In this document: in pieces, positions 38,007 to 46,408 of the stretch | How positions within the stretch are numbered: the stretch's first letter is position 1 | Layout: every line of letters starts with the position of its first letter | The notes under the pieces: generated by a model | Told to the model about the DNA's origin: nothing | The model's database searches: none | Seen by the model: only the letters and a program-made list of their open reading frames with translations | Position numbers and translations under genes: made by a program | Assembly (NCBI GenBank): GCA_016868475.1 | Contig: VGGU01000003.1 | Span: forward strand, 18,569-82,568 | DNA: 64,000 nucleotides | Direction: 5' to 3' | Origin: Bacteroidota bacterium | GTDB taxonomy: Bacteria; Bacteroidota; Bacteroidia; Chitinophagales; Chitinophagaceae

Positions 38007-38769
38007 TTTTTTTAAGCATAGCGCGAGCGTATAGTTCAGTAAGCTTACTTTTTGTATGCTGAGGAAAATCACCTTTCATCATCCAATCGTAGTATTGTGG
38101 CTCCGCTCGTAAGACTTCAGCAACAGGTTTACCTTTAAATTTTCCGAAGTTGAAAACTTCTACTCCATTTTCCCAAATAAATCTCCGTGCAAAATCAATG
38201 ATTGGCTCTTCGCCGGTCACTTTTAATATGGCATCCACTGAGCTACCCAACTCAGGATAGCGGTTTACCTGTGCTTCCAAAATTTCCACAGTTGCCATTA
38301 CATCCGCCTCCGCACTATGAGCGTTTTCCAATGATTTTTTACAGTAGAATTGATAGGCGGCAGAAAGTGTGCGAGGCTCCATCTTGTAAAAGATTTGTTG
38401 CACGTCTAGTAGCCGGCGACCTTTCATATCAAAATCAACTTGGGCACGAAGAAACTCTTCCACGAGCAGAGGGATATCAAATCTGTTTGAATTGTATCCT
38501 GCCAAATCACAACCATCCAACATTTGCTTTAACTCCTGGGCCACTTGTGCAAACAGGGGCGCATCCTTGACCATTTCATCGGTAATTCCATGCACCTCAG
38601 TGGATGCTTTTGGAATTGACATGCCTGGGTTGATCAATTTTCGTTTAGTTGTTCTTGTTCCATCGGCCAGGACTTTAACAATTGCAATTTCAATTACACG
38701 GTCAGTCCCCAGGTTGACACCTGTTGTTTCCAGATCAATGAAAGCCAATGGCTTGGTAAGCTGTAGCAT
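37999..38769 (-). CDS. DnaQ-like 3'-5' exonuclease
   Basis: 256 residues of the DEDDh superfamily: motif I FIDLETTG, motif II with the aspartate in NSNRFDIPLL and motif III HSAEADVMA (catalytic H and D). The C-terminal 60 residues (FNFGKFKGKPVAEVL, YYDWMMKGDFPQHTK) are a small domain common in stand-alone Pol III epsilon-like exonucleases of Bacteroidota. The role may be proofreading or nucleic acid trimming. It heads an operon with a glycosyltransferase, EamA and an S9 peptidase. A TACCTTTA box (38782 to 38775, one mismatch) lies five bases before the ATG. Confidence 0.9.
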   Translation of the reverse strand: MLQLTKPLAFIDLETTGVNLGTDRVIEIAIVKVLADGTRTTKRKLINPGMSIPKASTEVHGITDEMVKDAPLFAQVAQELKQMLDGCDLAGYNSNRFDIPLLVEEFLRAQVDFDMKGRRLLDVQQIFYKMEPRTLSAAYQFYCKKSLENAHSAEADVMATVEILEAQVNRYPELGSSVDAILKVTGEEPIIDFARRFIWENGVEVFNFGKFKGKPVAEVLRAEPQYYDWMMKGDFPQHTKSKLTELYARAMLKKNG

Positions 38770-38837
38770 AACAGTAAAGGTAGTATTTAGATGAGTGAAT
38801 TTCCCTAAATTTATTCTCTCCAGCCGCTGCTGTCAAG

Positions 38838-38863
38838 TTGCAATAGCAAAATTGTTAGCTTTG
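38838..38863 (+). promoter_or_regulatory. Candidate promoter of the small lipoprotein gene
   Basis: TTG at 38838-38840 and TAGCTTTG at 38856-38863. The spacing of 15 bases is short for the family. The ATG of the small ORF is 17 bases after the box. Confidence 0.45.
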
Positions 38864-38880
38864 CGTTCAAACTTTAACTG

Positions 38881-39003
38881 ATGCGCAGGTCCCTACCATT
38901 ATTATTAAGTCTTTTGATCCTTACTGGAATATTATCATCCTGTGTAGCGCCTAGAGAAGGTTGTCCAATGAATGCAAGTCCTCGCACTAAATACCGGGCT
39001 TAA
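38881..39003 (+). CDS. Very small lipoprotein (40 residues)
   Basis: Starts MRRSLPLLLSLLILTG and has a clear lipobox LSSC (cysteine 21), leaving a mature peptide of about 20 residues that ends NASPRTKYRA and contains a second cysteine (GCP). A TAnnTTTG box lies 17 bases upstream. The ORF is short but has a coherent signal peptide, so I consider it real. The function is unknown. It lies between the divergent exonuclease gene and asnB. Confidence 0.6.
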   Translation: MRRSLPLLLSLLILTGILSSCVAPREGCPMNASPRTKYRA

Positions 39004-39198
39004 TGCCTGTAGTTTTATTTTGTAATCTGCCTAGTCCAAGTATCTGTTCTTCCTAATAAAGAAATGCCTACATAACCTCTGACCTCGATTGTATTTGAAT
39101 TGGTCATTTTTATGGAATTGCATAATCATTAAGCATGAGTTAACCTAAGATTATCAAATAATTGTTTAAATTCAAGTCGTTTACAAACAGACTTACTT
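39004..39198 (+). other. Intergenic stretch before asnB
   Basis: About 195 AT-rich bases with no coding sequence, clear hairpin or convincing -7 box. The stretch probably holds the asnB promoter, but I cannot point to it. Confidence 0.4.
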
Positions 39199-40872
39199 AT
39201 GTGCGGAATCGTATGCGCTTTTGAACTAAAACAAAGTTCAGAAATATTAAGACCACAACTTTTGTCCATGTCAAAAACTCTTCGTCACAGAGGGCCAGAC
39301 TGGAATGGCATTTTTGATCATCCCAAGGCAGTGATGGCGCATGAGCGTTTAGCTATAGTAGATCCTTCATCGGGTAAGCAGCCACTCTTAAGCGCAGATG
39401 GCAAGCTGGTGCTTGCCGCTAATGGAGAAATATATAATCATCAAAGCATTCGCAAACGTTTTGAAGGCAAGTATCCTTTCAAAACCGGTTCCGATTGCGA
39501 AGTGATACTGGCACTATATGATCAACAGGGCCCTGCCTTTTTGGAAGAGCTCAATGGAATCTTTGGATTTGCCTTATATGACGTAGAAAAAGACACCTAC
39601 TTCATTGCACGAGACCATATTGGCATTATACCCCTGTATATTGGTTGGGATATGCACGGCACTTTTTTTGTTGCCTCTGAATTAAAAGCGCTGGAAGGCA
39701 CTTGTACAAAAATTGAACTCTTCCCTCCGGGACATTACTATTACAGCAGAGATAAAAAAATGACAAGATGGTACCAACGAGAGTGGACTTCTTTTGATGC
39801 AGTAAAAAACAACCAAACCTCAATAGATGCATTGAGAAATGGATTGGAAGCGGCCGTTCATCGTCAACTCATGTCAGATGTTCCTTATGGCGTATTACTT
39901 TCCGGCGGGCTTGACTCCTCCGTTATTTCAGCCATTGCAAAAAAGTATGCACAAAAACGTATTGAGTCAGGCGATCAGGAAGATGCGTGGTGGCCACAGC
40001 TGCACTCCTTTTCGGTGGGACTGGAAGGATCGCCCGATCTGGCGGCTGCTCGCAAGGTAGCCGCACATATAGGGACCATTCATCATGAAGTTAAGTTTAC
40101 TATTCAGGAAGGGCTCGATGCCATTCGGGATGTAATCTACTATTTGGAAACCTATGATATTACTACGGTCCGTGCTTCTACCCCAATGTATCTTATGGCA
40201 AGGGTAATTAAATCGATGGGTATTAAAATGGTGCTTTCTGGTGAAGGAGCCGATGAACTCTTTGGTGGCTACCTGTATTTCCACAAAGCACCCTCTGCCA
40301 AAGATTTTCATGACGAAACAGTGCGCAAACTGGATAAGCTTCATATGTATGATTGTTTGCGAGCAAATAAAGCATTGGCAGCATGGGGCATTGAAGGACG
40401 TGTTCCGTTTTTGGATAAGGAATTTATGGATATTGCTATGCGCGTGAACCCAAATGACAAAATGATACGGCCGGACAGAATGGAAAAGTGGCTGATACGA
40501 AAAGCATTTGAAGACTACCTCCCTGCAGCAGTAGCATGGCGACAAAAAGAACAATTTTCAGATGGCGTAGGATATAGCTGGATAGATACACTAAAAGAAA
40601 TGGTACAGCGTGAAGTGAGCGATGAACAGCTTTCCAACGCACACTTTAGGTTTCCATTGCAAACGCCAAACACCAAAGAAGAATATTATTACCGCTCAAT
40701 CTTTGAATCACATTTTCCTTCAGATGCAGCAGCACGCTGTGTTCCATCGGTTCCCTCAGTAGCTTGTAGCTCTCCGGTAGCACTAGAATGGGATGAGGCG
40801 TTTAAAAACATGAATGACCCATCTGGGCGTGCAGTGGCAAATGTGCACACCGATGCTTATAAACAATCCTAA
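39199..40872 (+). CDS. asnB: Asparagine synthase B (glutamine-hydrolysing)
   Basis: 557 residues, close to the E. coli AsnB length. The nucleophile is Cys2 (MCGIVCAFE) for the glutaminase domain, with RHRGPDWNG and ANGEIYNH. The synthase domain has the PP-loop SGGLDSS (235-241) and SGEGADELFGGY. It makes asparagine from aspartate, glutamine and ATP. The gene is convergent with the tmRNA gene, with only 16 bases between. Confidence 0.97.
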   Translation: MCGIVCAFELKQSSEILRPQLLSMSKTLRHRGPDWNGIFDHPKAVMAHERLAIVDPSSGKQPLLSADGKLVLAANGEIYNHQSIRKRFEGKYPFKTGSDCEVILALYDQQGPAFLEELNGIFGFALYDVEKDTYFIARDHIGIIPLYIGWDMHGTFFVASELKALEGTCTKIELFPPGHYYYSRDKKMTRWYQREWTSFDAVKNNQTSIDALRNGLEAAVHRQLMSDVPYGVLLSGGLDSSVISAIAKKYAQKRIESGDQEDAWWPQLHSFSVGLEGSPDLAAARKVAAHIGTIHHEVKFTIQEGLDAIRDVIYYLETYDITTVRASTPMYLMARVIKSMGIKMVLSGEGADELFGGYLYFHKAPSAKDFHDETVRKLDKLHMYDCLRANKALAAWGIEGRVPFLDKEFMDIAMRVNPNDKMIRPDRMEKWLIRKAFEDYLPAAVAWRQKEQFSDGVGYSWIDTLKEMVQREVSDEQLSNAHFRFPLQTPNTKEEYYYRSIFESHFPSDAAARCVPSVPSVACSSPVALEWDEAFKNMNDPSGRAVANVHTDAYKQS

Positions 40873-40888
40873 ATAAAATAAATGAAAG

Positions 40889-41275
40889 TGGAGGCGACCG
40901 GATTCGAACCGGTGTCCAAACATATTCGTCGAAAGCCTTCTACATGTTTATTTCGGAATTAATTGTCGGGAGTAGACAGGAACCGGACAAACCAATTTAC
41001 CCCGTAGTCGTAATTGTCTTGAAAAAGCAGCACGACCGTCCCTTTGGAAAGAGACCAGCTTTTTGCAACCTGTATTGTTTGTTGAGTCGGCGGCGGGGCT
41101 TGGTAACAGATAAACCGGCCCGGCGGCCCAAATGACTACCTAATCACTGATTAAGCAGCCATGGCATACTGAGTATTGCCATTTATAGTCTCGTATTCAG
41201 ATTTAACTGCTAATTACGCAACGCAGTACATGCTTATACTTTCAAAGAGCTATGCTGTCAAAACCAAACGCCCCC
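40889..41275 (-). ncRNA. ssrA: tmRNA (ssrA)
   Basis: A one-piece tmRNA of about 387 bases. The 5' end GGGGGCG (41275 to 41269) pairs with CGCCTCC at the 3' end, followed by discriminator A at 40889; the CCA is not encoded. The T-arm GGTTCGAATCC is present next to the 3' end. The tag reading frame (41180 to 41151) begins GGC and encodes G-N-T-Q-Y-A-M-A-A then TAA, similar to the nine-residue tags of other Bacteroidota. It rescues stalled ribosomes. It lies 20 bases after the rseP stop. Confidence 0.95.
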
Positions 41276-41285
41276 ATTTATCTTG

Positions 41286-41317
41286 CAAAGTTCGTTTATT
41301 TTCCCCATCCTAACCAA
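41286..41317 (-). promoter_or_regulatory. Candidate tmRNA promoter inside the end of rseP
   Basis: On the minus strand, TTG (41317 to 41315), 21 bases, then GAACTTTG (41293 to 41286, one mismatch to TAnnTTTG), ending ten bases before the tmRNA 5' end. It overlaps the last codons of rseP. Confidence 0.5.
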
Positions 41318-42672
41318 TCATTGGCATTTGCGTAAATCATCAGGGAAAGTAATAACGCCATTCCAGTGAGCTGTGCATATTCTAAAAACTTATCACTAGG
41401 CTTACGCCCACTGATCATTTCATAAAGAGTAAAAAGTACATGGCCACCGTCTAAGGCAGGAATAGGTAAGAGGTTCATGAAAGCCAGTACAATGGAAAGA
41501 AATGCGGTAATTCTCCAAAAGGACTCCCAATCCCAAACTGAGCCAGGGAAAATAGAGCCCATTGATTTAAACCCTCCTACTCCTTTATAGGCGCCTGTAT
41601 CAGGATCTAAGATTTTTTTGAATTGATCAATATAGTCCTGCAATTCAGTTTTTGCCTTATTGATTCCTCCTGGAATAGCTGTTAAGAATGAATGTTTGTT
41701 TACTTCTAACTTAATCCAACCCAAACTATCCATGTGCTTATAGTTATACCCATAAGCCAGAAACCCAATTTTGCCTTCTTCGCTTATTGGTAAATCCAAG
41801 GCAAGCTCTTGACCATTCCTTTCTACTAATAAGCTTACGGTATCACCTTTAACCATGAGCAGTTGTGTCTGAAGTTGATCATAGAAATCAAAACGCTTGT
41901 TGTCTATGGCAAGCATTTTGTCTCCAGCCCGAAGCCCCGCTTTATACGCAACACCCGTGTCTGGAACAAAATAGGCAATGGCAGGTCTGCGTACCTCTAA
42001 AAATCCTTTACGATCCTTGTTCCTGTTCTCAATGAGCTGACCAATAAGATCTTTGTCAAGATTTATAGTAATCAAGTCCTGACCACGTTGTAGCTGTACT
42101 TTTTCACCCAGAATCAGTTTTCGGCGCAACTTTTCAAAATCTTTAACGGGCTGATTATCCACCGAAATGATACGATCGCCATTTCGAATACCCATCTTAT
42201 ATAAGGTGCTATCGACTACATGTACCCCGTACTTCATGGAAGAAGTAGGAATTTTTTTATCCCCCCAAATCATCAGGATAAAAGCGTAAATAATAAATGC
42301 CACCAGCACATTCATCACCACTCCGCCAATCATAATAATAAGCCGCTGCCACGCTGGTTTACTTCTAAACTCCCATGGTTGAGCAGGCTTATTTAGCGCC
42401 TCTTTATCCATGCTCTCGTCGATCATTCCTGCAATTTTTACATAACCTCCCAAGGGAAGCCACCCGATCCCATACTCCGTTTCTCCTTTTTTCTTCTTGA
42501 ATAAAGAAAACCAGGGATCAAAAAATAGATAAAACTTTTCTACCCTGCATCCAAACCAACGAGCAGTAATAAAATGTCCAAACTCATGTAGAATAACTAA
42601 GATGGAAAGAGAAAGTAGAAGCTGTGAAGCTTGAAGTCCAACAGCGGACCAATCGATTGCAAGAATTGTCAT
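41296..42672 (-). CDS. rseP: RIP metalloprotease RseP-like site-2 protease
   Basis: 458 residues. The zinc motif HEFGH (H29, E30, H33) lies in the first helix, and the second metal motif LLPIPALDGGH near the C-terminus. PDZ-like sequence lies between (GIRNGDRIISVDNQPV, and a second copy GLRAGDKMLAIDNKRF). It cleaves membrane-bound anti-sigma factors or signal peptide remnants. It follows dxr by 32 bases, the usual dxr-rseP pairing. Confidence 0.94.
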   Translation of the reverse strand: MTILAIDWSAVGLQASQLLLSLSILVILHEFGHFITARWFGCRVEKFYLFFDPWFSLFKKKKGETEYGIGWLPLGGYVKIAGMIDESMDKEALNKPAQPWEFRSKPAWQRLIIMIGGVVMNVLVAFIIYAFILMIWGDKKIPTSSMKYGVHVVDSTLYKMGIRNGDRIISVDNQPVKDFEKLRRKLILGEKVQLQRGQDLITINLDKDLIGQLIENRNKDRKGFLEVRRPAIAYFVPDTGVAYKAGLRAGDKMLAIDNKRFDFYDQLQTQLLMVKGDTVSLLVERNGQELALDLPISEEGKIGFLAYGYNYKHMDSLGWIKLEVNKHSFLTAIPGGINKAKTELQDYIDQFKKILDPDTGAYKGVGGFKSMGSIFPGSVWDWESFWRITAFLSIVLAFMNLLPIPALDGGHVLFTLYEMISGRKPSDKFLEYAQLTGMALLLSLMIYANANDWLGWGK

Positions 42673-42704
42673 AGGTATAGCAACTGCCTTTTCAATGAGG
42701 TCAG

Positions 42705-43859
42705 TTAAAGGTTTATTTGATCAGCCGCAAAGTTACGCGCAGCTGCATCGCTTTCAAAATAATCCTCCAGTGAAGGATGTTGTATAAAAGGTATTTGCTG
42801 CATAGTTTTCTCGATAATAGTGGTCATATCTAAGAAGTTAATGCGATTTTTTAAAAAAGCAAAGACCACAATTTCATTAGCGGCATTCATCACACATGCC
42901 AGGTTCCCTCCCTTCTCCAGCGCCACCGTTGCCAATGCTAAATTTCTAAATGTTTTTACATCTGGGTCTTCAAATGTAAGTTGACGAACGGACTTGAAAT
43001 CATAGCGTGGAAACTGGTTGGCAATTCGATTGGGGAATGCCAACGCATATTGTATAGGCAATTTCATATCAGGCAAACTCATTTGCGCTTTTATGCTTCC
43101 ATCCTGAAACTGAACCATACTATGAATAATACTTTGTGGATGGATGACTACTTGAATTTCACTTGGTTTTAAATTAAATAGCCAACGTGCTTCAATCATT
43201 TCCAAACCTTTATTCATTAACGTGGCAGAATCGATAGTAATCTTTGCTCCCATTGACCAACTGGGATGTTGTAAAGCATGTTCCTTTTTTACATTAACTA
43301 AATAATTTGTTTTCTTGCCCAAAAATGGACCTCCAGATGCGGTTAAAATAACTTTATCAATCTTGTTATGGGCTTCCCCTGCCAAACATTGAAAAATTGC
43401 AGAATGCTCAGAGTCAACAGGGATAATAGGCACTTTATTTTCAAAGGCAGTTTGCATCACAATATCACCCGCAATGACCAAGGTTTCTTTATTTGCCAGT
43501 GCAATACTTTTTTTATTTCTAATAGCAGCAAGCGTAGGTCGTAGACCCGCATATCCCACAATAGCAGCCAACATTTGGTCATAACAATCCAGCGCAGCCA
43601 CTTCTTCCAATGCGGCCTCTCCTGCAAAAACTTTAACAGCTAAAGGATCCAACGCCTCTTTCACTGCCTTATATTTATTGGGATCGCCAATCACTACCAT
43701 ATTTGGCCTGAATCGTCTTGCCTGTTCAATGAGTAATTGATCGTTTTGTTGTGCCGTTAAGATCTCGGCAGTGAACAAAGTTGGATTGGCGGCTATAACA
43801 TCCAACGCCTGTGTACCGATAGAACCGGTTGACCCAAAAATTGCAATACGTTTTTGCAT
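42705..43859 (-). CDS. dxr: 1-deoxy-D-xylulose 5-phosphate reductoisomerase
   Basis: 384 residues from the ATG at 43859 (MQKRIAIFGSTGSIG); twenty further upstream codons are open but lie outside the family. It makes 2-C-methyl-D-erythritol 4-phosphate in the non-mevalonate isoprenoid pathway using NADPH. Visible are the nucleotide fold GSTGSIGTQ, LANKETLVIAG, PVDSEHSAIFQCL and the MNKGLEMIEA substrate loop. It lies between the GH3 gene (22 bases) and rseP. Confidence 0.96.
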   Translation of the reverse strand: MQKRIAIFGSTGSIGTQALDVIAANPTLFTAEILTAQQNDQLLIEQARRFRPNMVVIGDPNKYKAVKEALDPLAVKVFAGEAALEEVAALDCYDQMLAAIVGYAGLRPTLAAIRNKKSIALANKETLVIAGDIVMQTAFENKVPIIPVDSEHSAIFQCLAGEAHNKIDKVILTASGGPFLGKKTNYLVNVKKEHALQHPSWSMGAKITIDSATLMNKGLEMIEARWLFNLKPSEIQVVIHPQSIIHSMVQFQDGSIKAQMSLPDMKLPIQYALAFPNRIANQFPRYDFKSVRQLTFEDPDVKTFRNLALATVALEKGGNLACVMNAANEIVVFAFLKNRINFLDMTTIIEKTMQQIPFIQHPSLEDYFESDAAARNFAADQINL

Positions 43860-43881
43860 GGAAGGTTGATGCATGAAGTAA

Positions 43882-45381
43882 TCAAATGATAGTGATGAAT
43901 GAAAGTAAACCATCGGCAATAACTCGATCGTTGCTCAAGCGGGGAACTTTGTTTTGTCCACCCAATTTGCCAATAGAACGCATATAATTAATAAATCCGC
44001 CCTTGGAAATAACCTGTATTTGAAGGGGGCTTAATATGGAGCCTGTAATCAAATCCTTATAATACACATTTTTCTGCTGCAGATGGTTGTCGATGCATTT
44101 TGCAAAGGCATTCATGTCTGCGGGTGGTTGGTCAAATTCAATAAACCACTCGTGACAGGATTTTTCCTGGTCTTTACTTACGCGAGGGGCCACAGTAAAT
44201 TCAGTTACAGCAACAGCAAATTCCTGACACGCTTTTTGAAGACTATATTCTACTTCTTCTCCAATAACATGCTCTCCAAATGCTGAGATAAAATGTTTAG
44301 TTCGTCCCACTACAATTAACCGGTACGGGTCCACAGAAACAAAACGAACCACATCCCCAATTTCATATCCCCATAAACCAGCATTGCTGTTAATGATGAG
44401 TGAATAGTTTTCGCCAACTTGCACATCGGCCAACGATAGTCGTTTAGGATTTTGCTTACCCACTTCGGATGCCGGTATAAATTCATAGAAAATCCCGCTA
44501 TTGGTGTTGAGCAACAACCCTTGCTGATCCAGTGTATCCTGAAAAGCAAAAAAACCTTCACTGGCAGGGAATAACTCTATCGTATCCACCCTTCGTCCTA
44601 TGCTTTCCAACAGTTTTGTTCTATAGGGCTCAAAATTGACCCCGCCCTGTACCATTACACTAAGGTTTGGGAAGAGTTCTCCTACTCGTTTACCACTTTT
44701 TGCGATTAGGGCATCAAAATACATTTGCATCCAAGGTGGGATACCGCTTATCAAAGTCATATTCTCATTATGCGTCTCCTCTACGATTTTTGTCAACTTG
44801 GCTTCCCATTCTTCTATACAATTGGTTTCAAATGAAGGAAGCTGATTGGACCGTAAATAACTTGGCACATGATGATTGACAATGCCGCTTAGACGTCCGG
44901 TTGGGATACCCCCTACTCTTTCCAGCTCCGGAGATCCAGACAGAAAAATCAGTTTTCCATCTGCAAATCTGGTGTTGCCACTTTCAGCCATATAACATAA
45001 TAAGGCATTACGAGCGGTATTGATATGGTTAGGGATAGACTCCTTGGTAATTGGGATGTATTTGATGCCGCTGGTAGTGCCCGAGGTCTTGGCAAAATAT
45101 ATAGGTTTCCCTTTCCACAACACGTTCTGTCCCCCTTCCTTTATCTTATCAATCCATGGTCTTAGCCCTTCATAATCCTGAACACAAACAGATTCCTTAA
45201 AAGACTGATAATCATTAACATCTGCCATTTTAACCGACTTCCCGTATTGGGTTTTTTTTCCCGTGTCGATCAACTGACGTAGGATTCGCTGCTGATAGCT
45301 CAATGCCTCATGCATTTCTTTGCGAATTGTCCGATGGATAAAGGCTGCAAAAGGTTTGGCGAAAAATGACTTTATTTTCAT
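43882..45381 (-). CDS. GH3 family acyl-adenylate-forming protein
   Basis: 499 residues from the ATG at 45381 (MKIKSFFAKPF). The ATP-binding loop SGTTSGIKYIPI and the later YEIGDVVRFVSVDPYRLIVVGRTKHF segment match the GH3 auxin-responsive family, which in plants conjugates amino acids to acyl hormones. Bacterial members are widespread but their substrates are unknown. It is the first gene of the GH3-dxr-rseP run, and is divergent from rplU. Confidence 0.88.
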   Translation of the reverse strand: MKIKSFFAKPFAAFIHRTIRKEMHEALSYQQRILRQLIDTGKKTQYGKSVKMADVNDYQSFKESVCVQDYEGLRPWIDKIKEGGQNVLWKGKPIYFAKTSGTTSGIKYIPITKESIPNHINTARNALLCYMAESGNTRFADGKLIFLSGSPELERVGGIPTGRLSGIVNHHVPSYLRSNQLPSFETNCIEEWEAKLTKIVEETHNENMTLISGIPPWMQMYFDALIAKSGKRVGELFPNLSVMVQGGVNFEPYRTKLLESIGRRVDTIELFPASEGFFAFQDTLDQQGLLLNTNSGIFYEFIPASEVGKQNPKRLSLADVQVGENYSLIINSNAGLWGYEIGDVVRFVSVDPYRLIVVGRTKHFISAFGEHVIGEEVEYSLQKACQEFAVAVTEFTVAPRVSKDQEKSCHEWFIEFDQPPADMNAFAKCIDNHLQQKNVYYKDLITGSILSPLQIQVISKGGFINYMRSIGKLGGQNKVPRLSNDRVIADGLLSFITII

Positions 45382-45487
45382 GGGCTTGGGCCGATCAGGA
45401 AACAGGGTCAAAATTAAGAAAGATAAATTTAGTACACCTAGGATCAATTAACCTGTTCTATTGGCTTTGAACGAGTTGTATTTTCCG

Positions 45488-45518
45488 TTGGCAGATTCAC
45501 CTTTTTCCCCTAACTTTG
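45488..45518 (+). promoter_or_regulatory. Promoter of rplU-rpmA
   Basis: TTG at 45488-45490, 20 bases, then TAACTTTG at 45511-45518 followed by CCGTCC. A full match to the Bacteroidota promoter; the leader is about 15 bases. Confidence 0.7.
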
Positions 45519-45537
45519 CCGTCCTAATTTTTAGTGT

Positions 45538-45837
45538 ATGGTAGCTATAGTAAAAGTGGCCGGTCAGCAATTCAAGGTCGAAAAGGATCAAACCCTGTAC
45601 GTTCCCCATGTTGAAGGAAACGCAGGCGACAAACTTAACCTTGAAGTTTTGTTGGTTGACGCTAACGGAAAAATGTCCATTGGTGCAAACAATGGAGCAG
45701 CAGTTCAAGCTGAAATACTTGATCAAGTTAAAGGTGATACTGTAATTGCCTACAAACAAAAAAGAAGAAAAGGATTTCAGAAAAAGAAAGGACATCGTAC
45801 TGCCTACACTAAAATCAAAGTAGTAAGCATCGCTTAA
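45538..45837 (+). CDS. rplU: 50S ribosomal protein L21
   Basis: 99 residues, usual length, starting MVAIVKVAGQQFKV, the family hallmark, and ending with the basic KGFQKKKGHRTAYTKIKV segment. It is a large-subunit protein encoded with rpmA, as in most bacteria. The leader is AT-rich and lacks a Shine-Dalgarno sequence. Confidence 0.97.
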   Translation: MVAIVKVAGQQFKVEKDQTLYVPHVEGNAGDKLNLEVLLVDANGKMSIGANNGAAVQAEILDQVKGDTVIAYKQKRRKGFQKKKGHRTAYTKIKVVSIA

Positions 45838-45867
45838 ATATTATTATCCATTTAAAAAAACACATCC

Positions 45868-46128
45868 ATGGCGCATAAGAAAGGTGAAGGTAGTGTAAAG
45901 AATAACCGCGACTCACAAAGCAAACGCCTTGGCGTAAAAATATTCGGTGGTCAACCTGCCGTTTCTGGAAACATCATCGTACGTCAACGCGGAACTGTTT
46001 ATCATCCTGGAAAAAATGTTGGCGTTGGCAGAGACTTTTCTTTGTTTGCAATGACCGATGGTGTTGTTGAATTCAAAAAAGGACGCAACAATAGAACATT
46101 TGTTTCTGTAGCTCCTGCAGAAGCTTAA
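45868..46128 (+). CDS. rpmA: 50S ribosomal protein L27
   Basis: 86 residues beginning [20 protein letters not shown] and containing [16 protein letters not shown], a normal L27. The N-terminus needs no cleavage. It lies 30 bases after rplU in an A-rich spacer (TTTAAAAAAACACATCC) with no Shine-Dalgarno sequence. Confidence 0.97.
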   Translation: MAHKKGEGSVKNNRDSQSKRLGVKIFGGQPAVSGNIIVRQRGTVYHPGKNVGVGRDFSLFAMTDGVVEFKKGRNNRTFVSVAPAEA

Positions 46129-46240
46129 AGAAAGGACTAGGGCAGCTTATAATTTTTTTCAAATAAATTTGGTTGGTAAAAAAATATGATTATTTTTACT
46201 ACCGATAACCCATTTTCCTAACACCATTAAATTCAAAACA

Positions 46241-46327
46241 ATGGCTACTAAGAAAAAAGCTGCTAAGAAAAAAGCCGCTCCAAAAAAGAAAGCCGCTAAG
46301 AAAAAAGCTGCTAAGAAGAAGAAGTAA
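46241..46327 (+). CDS. 28-residue lysine/alanine repeat peptide (histone H1-like)
   Basis: The ORF encodes MATKKKAAKKKAAPKKKAA followed by KKKAAKKKK: four KKKAA repeats, one spaced by a proline. It has 16 lysines in 28 residues. An A-rich leader (AAATTCAAAACA) precedes the ATG, as with the ribosomal genes, and a strong terminator follows 20 bases after the stop, supporting a real gene. Such tails resemble the C-terminal part of eukaryotic histone H1 and nucleoid-associated proteins of some bacteria. It could bind DNA or RNA, which is inference. Confidence 0.65.
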   Translation: MATKKKAAKKKAAPKKKAAKKKAAKKKK

Positions 46328-46347
46328 CACTTCTCTTCCAATTGATA

Positions 46348-46384
46348 GAAAGTCCTCCGAATATGGGGGACTTTCTCATTTTAT
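46348..46384 (+). terminator. Rho-independent terminator after the KKKAA peptide gene
   Basis: GAAAGTCCTCC (46348-46358), loop GAATAT, GGGGGACTTTC (46365-46375), then TCATTTTATC. The stem is 11 base pairs including one G-T pair. Confidence 0.85.
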
Positions 46385-46408
46385 CCTATCCCTTCTTACC
46401 TTGTGTTT

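Noticed and set aside
38202-38570. 122-codon plus-strand ORF over the exonuclease gene
   Set aside because: Shadow ORF; the exonuclease motifs lie on the other strand.
37257-38769. Possible surface-polysaccharide cluster around the glycosyltransferase
   Set aside because: One glycosyltransferase with an exonuclease and EamA gene is not enough to call a pathway.
39967-40554. 195-codon minus-strand ORF within asnB
   Set aside because: Cysteine- and histidine-rich shadow of a clearly coding plus-strand gene.
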